Assembly (NCBI GenBank): GCA_013867245.1
Contig: JACENB010000026.1
Coordinates: 1-7,460, forward strand
DNA: 7,460 nt
Direction: 5' to 3'
Origin: Nitrosopumilaceae archaeon
Lineage (GTDB): Archaea > Thermoproteota > Nitrososphaeria > Nitrososphaerales > Nitrosopumilaceae
Positions 4,939-7,460 of this stretch are shown here, one piece after another; within the stretch, counting starts at the first letter, position 1, and each line of letters opens with the position of its first letter. A program made the translations under genes and the position numbers. The notes beneath the pieces were generated by a model. It saw nothing but the letters and a program-made list of their open reading frames with translations, was not told the origin of the DNA and did not search any database.

Positions 4939-7460
4939 ATGGATAATTCACAAATAGAAAATACGATCAATGAGATCCGTAAACGTAATGGTACAGTTAC
5001 GGCTTTCGATTTAGATAAAATTTCAAATGCCATATACCAGGCATTAGCCGCCACCTCCAAAGCCGACCGTGGTGTTGCAGATAAACTAGCAGGAGAAGTG
5101 CTTAACAAACTTGTTGAACAGGGATTTACAAGTGAAAAATCACCAACTGTAGAGGATATTCAGGATATTGTAGAATCAACTTTGATTGATAGTGGTAATA
5201 GTGATATCGCAAAATCTTACATAGTTTACAGACACGAAAGACGAAAACTCAGAGATGAGAAGATGAGAGTTTTAAACCTAAAATCATTGGATCCAGTTTC
5301 AAAGAAATTTGATCTTAATTGTTTGAGAGTTTTAGCCTCAAGATACCTCTTTAGAAACTCAAAAAGTGAAATTATCGAGACTCCAACACAAATGTTTGAG
5401 AGAGTAGCAATTTTAGTTGGAATTGGGGATATGCTATATGATTCTCAGATATTTGATAAATCTGGTAATAGCAAACAAGATGTAGATGAAGCCAAATCTT
5501 ATCTTGAAAAATTAGATGCTTTTGATTATAAATTCAAAGTAGGAGATTATTTCTTCAACAAGTGGCATTTTAGATCTTTAATCAATCATTATGTCACACT
5601 TGCTAACAAAGGTCAAATGAAAGTAAGTTTCAAAGATCTTTTGACATTATTAGCAGCAAAAAAACTTGAAGTTTATTCTGATAGAATTACTGAATACTTT
5701 GAAATGATGACCGCACAAAACTTTTTGCCAAATTCACCAACAATGATGAATGCTGGTGGAAGATTAGGACAACTATCTGCATGCTTTGTACTTGGAATGA
5801 ATGATGGCATGGAAGAGATTATGAAATCTACTTCTGATGCTGCATTAATTTTCAAATCTGGTGGCGGCGTTGGAATCAATTATTCTGATCTTCGTGAAGA
5901 AGGAGATATTGTTGCATCAACTTCTGGTGTTGCATCTGGTCCAGTATCTTTCATGAACATCATCAATACAGTTACTGAAGTTGTTAAACAAGGTGGTAAA
6001 AGACGTGGTGCAAACATGGGAATTATTGAAGCATGGCATCCAGACGTTGAAAAATTCATTACAAACAAAACAGAACCTGGTGTTTTAGAAAACTTTAATG
6101 TCAGTGTTGGTATTTGGGAAGATTTCTGGAATGCACTTGTAAATACTGAAGATGGAAATTATGTCTTGAGAAGTCCACGTGATAGAAAACCAGTTAAAGA
6201 AATTAACGCACATCAATTAATTGATTTAATTGCATTATCTGCATGGAAAAGTGCAGAACCTGGATTGATCTTCTTTGATCAAATTAACAAATACAATGTA
6301 TTTGCTAAAGCAAGACAGGCTCCACTTAGAGCAACAAATCCATGTGGTGAACAAAGTCTTTACCCATACGAGTCTTGTAATCTAGGCTCAATCAACTTAG
6401 TAAACTATGCACAAAAACAAGCAGATGGTTCTTACGAATTTGATTGGCAAGGATATGAAGAAATCATTAGAAAAACAACAAGATTTTTGGATAATATTAT
6501 TGATGTAAATCATTATCCAGTTCCTGAAATCAACGTAGCCTCAAAAGAGTCTCGAAGAATTGGATTGGGAGTAATGGGTGTAGCAGATCTATTATACAAA
6601 CTCAAAATTCCATACAATTCCAAAGAAGGATATGAACTACAATCAAAACTCTCTGAAGCACTAACTTACTATTCTATGGAAGAAAGTGTTGCACTTGCTA
6701 CATCTCGTGGTGAGTTCCCATTATGTTCCAAGACTGAATATCCTGAAGGTAAAATTCCAGTAGCTGGATATTATGAAAAATCTAAAAGTGCTCATTCATT
6801 TGAATGGGGTCCATTGATTGAAAAAATCAAAAAACATGGAATTAGAAATGTACTAACTACTACAGTAGCACCAACTGGTACACTTTCTATGATTGCAGAT
6901 TGTTCAAATGGAATGGAACCGGCATTTGCACTTGTATTTGAGAAAAGAGTAACTGTTGGAAGATTCTTTTACACAAATAAGATTCTTGAAGAAGCTCTTA
7001 GAAATGAAGGTCTTTACACAGATGAAATTCTTGAAAAGATTGCAGACAACTATGGTTCATTGAGTGGAATTGATGAAATTCCACAATGGATGCAAGATGT
7101 ATTTGTAACTGCAATGGATATACACTGGGCTGATCACCTTATGGCTCAAAGTGTATGGCAAGATTGGATTGGAAACGCAATTGCAAAGACAATCAACATG
7201 CCATATGATGTAACAGCTGAAGATGTCAAATCATCATACTTGTTAGCCCATGAACTTGGACTCAAAGGTATGACTGTATACCGTGATGGCTCTAGACATA
7301 AACAAGTTCTTCACATGACAAGTGAAAATGCAGAAAAAACATTTGAAGTTGCACCAAGTGAATACATGCTATCTTACATCCATGAAAATATCACAAACAA
7401 ATACATCAAAACACAAGTTGGCGCATCACTTGCACTAAAAGTCCATGATGAAGAAATAAA
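4939..7460 (+). CDS. nrdJ: Class II (adenosylcobalamin-dependent) ribonucleotide reductase, 3' end missing
   Basis: The frame runs from ATG 4939 off the window's end, giving 840 residues. The enzyme reduces ribonucleotides to deoxyribonucleotides using a radical from coenzyme B12. An N-terminal ATP-cone (about 13-105: KRNGTVTAFDLDKI) should sense ATP/dATP and control overall activity. Catalytic landmarks are NSPTMMNAG followed by LSAC (C282, redox cysteine), KSGGGVG (306-312), GGKRRGANMG (from 353), NPCGE (N467, thiyl C469, E471), SCNLGSINL (C480, second redox cysteine), PTGTLS (from P645) and YRDGSR (near 782). The 187-residue and 11-residue cysteine spacings match Thermotoga NrdJ closely. 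LSACFVL, the GGGVG loop and the GVASGPVSFM stretch are class II-like. The C-terminal cysteine pair that recycles the active site should lie beyond the window. ATG 4939 is preferred to ATG 4921 for its AGGAG and TATA spacing. The upstream neighbour is the NrdD-like HTH protein. Confidence 0.93.
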   Translation, partial: MDNSQIENTINEIRKRNGTVTAFDLDKISNAIYQALAATSKADRGVADKLAGEVLNKLVEQGFTSEKSPTVEDIQDIVESTLIDSGNSDIAKSYIVYRHERRKLRDEKMRVLNLKSLDPVSKKFDLNCLRVLASRYLFRNSKSEIIETPTQMFERVAILVGIGDMLYDSQIFDKSGNSKQDVDEAKSYLEKLDAFDYKFKVGDYFFNKWHFRSLINHYVTLANKGQMKVSFKDLLTLLAAKKLEVYSDRITEYFEMMTAQNFLPNSPTMMNAGGRLGQLSACFVLGMNDGMEEIMKSTSDAALIFKSGGGVGINYSDLREEGDIVASTSGVASGPVSFMNIINTVTEVVKQGGKRRGANMGIIEAWHPDVEKFITNKTEPGVLENFNVSVGIWEDFWNALVNTEDGNYVLRSPRDRKPVKEINAHQLIDLIALSAWKSAEPGLIFFDQINKYNVFAKARQAPLRATNPCGEQSLYPYESCNLGSINLVNYAQKQADGSYEFDWQGYEEIIRKTTRFLDNIIDVNHYPVPEINVASKESRRIGLGVMGVADLLYKLKIPYNSKEGYELQSKLSEALTYYSMEESVALATSRGEFPLCSKTEYPEGKIPVAGYYEKSKSAHSFEWGPLIEKIKKHGIRNVLTTTVAPTGTLSMIADCSNGMEPAFALVFEKRVTVGRFFYTNKILEEALRNEGLYTDEILEKIADNYGSLSGIDEIPQWMQDVFVTAMDIHWADHLMAQSVWQDWIGNAIAKTINMPYDVTAEDVKSSYLLAHELGLKGMTVYRDGSRHKQVLHMTSENAEKTFEVAPSEYMLSYIHENITNKYIKTQVGASLALKVHDEEI

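Noticed and set aside
1..7460. Mobile element, CRISPR array, tRNA or rRNA genes
   Set aside because: No transposase or integrase, no regularly spaced repeats, and no cloverleaf or rRNA-like stretch were seen on either strand.

Overview
The window is AT-rich and gene-dense, and it reads as a chromosomal segment of an ammonia-oxidising-type thaumarchaeon (Nitrososphaeria, Nitrosopumilus-like). The reasons are its archaeal TATA boxes about 25 bp from start codons, almost no leader sequence, an SCP-x-type thiolase paired with a DUF35 zinc-ribbon protein, a stand-alone topoisomerase-type zinc-ribbon protein, and a B12-dependent ribonucleotide reductase. The taxon is inferred from gene content and composition; no marker gene is present.

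Layout: positions 1-144 hold the C-terminal end of a carbon-nitrogen hydrolase on the + strand. It runs convergently into, and overlaps by 17 bp, a minus-strand gene (128-595) for a 155-residue protein with two topoisomerase-IA-type zinc ribbons. A short divergent promoter region (596-652) follows, then a two-gene + strand operon: thiolase (653-1807) and DUF35 protein (1809-2174), one base apart. A 53-residue zinc-ribbon protein (2244-2405) follows and ends in a hairpin plus T-run that looks like a terminator.

The right half is a deoxyribonucleotide-synthesis locus. The gene at 2521-4689 encodes a 722-residue protein that joins an acidic tail, an ArsR-like winged helix-turn-helix, an ATP-cone and a full-length domain resembling the anaerobic (class III) ribonucleotide reductase NrdD. 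It lacks the radical glycine loop and has no cysteine where the thiyl cysteine should be. The gene at 4939 to beyond 7460 encodes a class II (adenosylcobalamin-dependent) ribonucleotide reductase with its own ATP-cone and intact catalytic residues.

The most interesting reading is that the first protein is a dead class III reductase turned into a nucleotide-sensing transcription factor that controls the active class II enzyme next to it. Both genes have the palindromic core TACATTGTA in their upstream DNA, and the 249-bp gap before the reductase also carries repeated TTAACATT-type motifs. The architecture and missing residues are visible directly; the regulatory role and the operators are inference.
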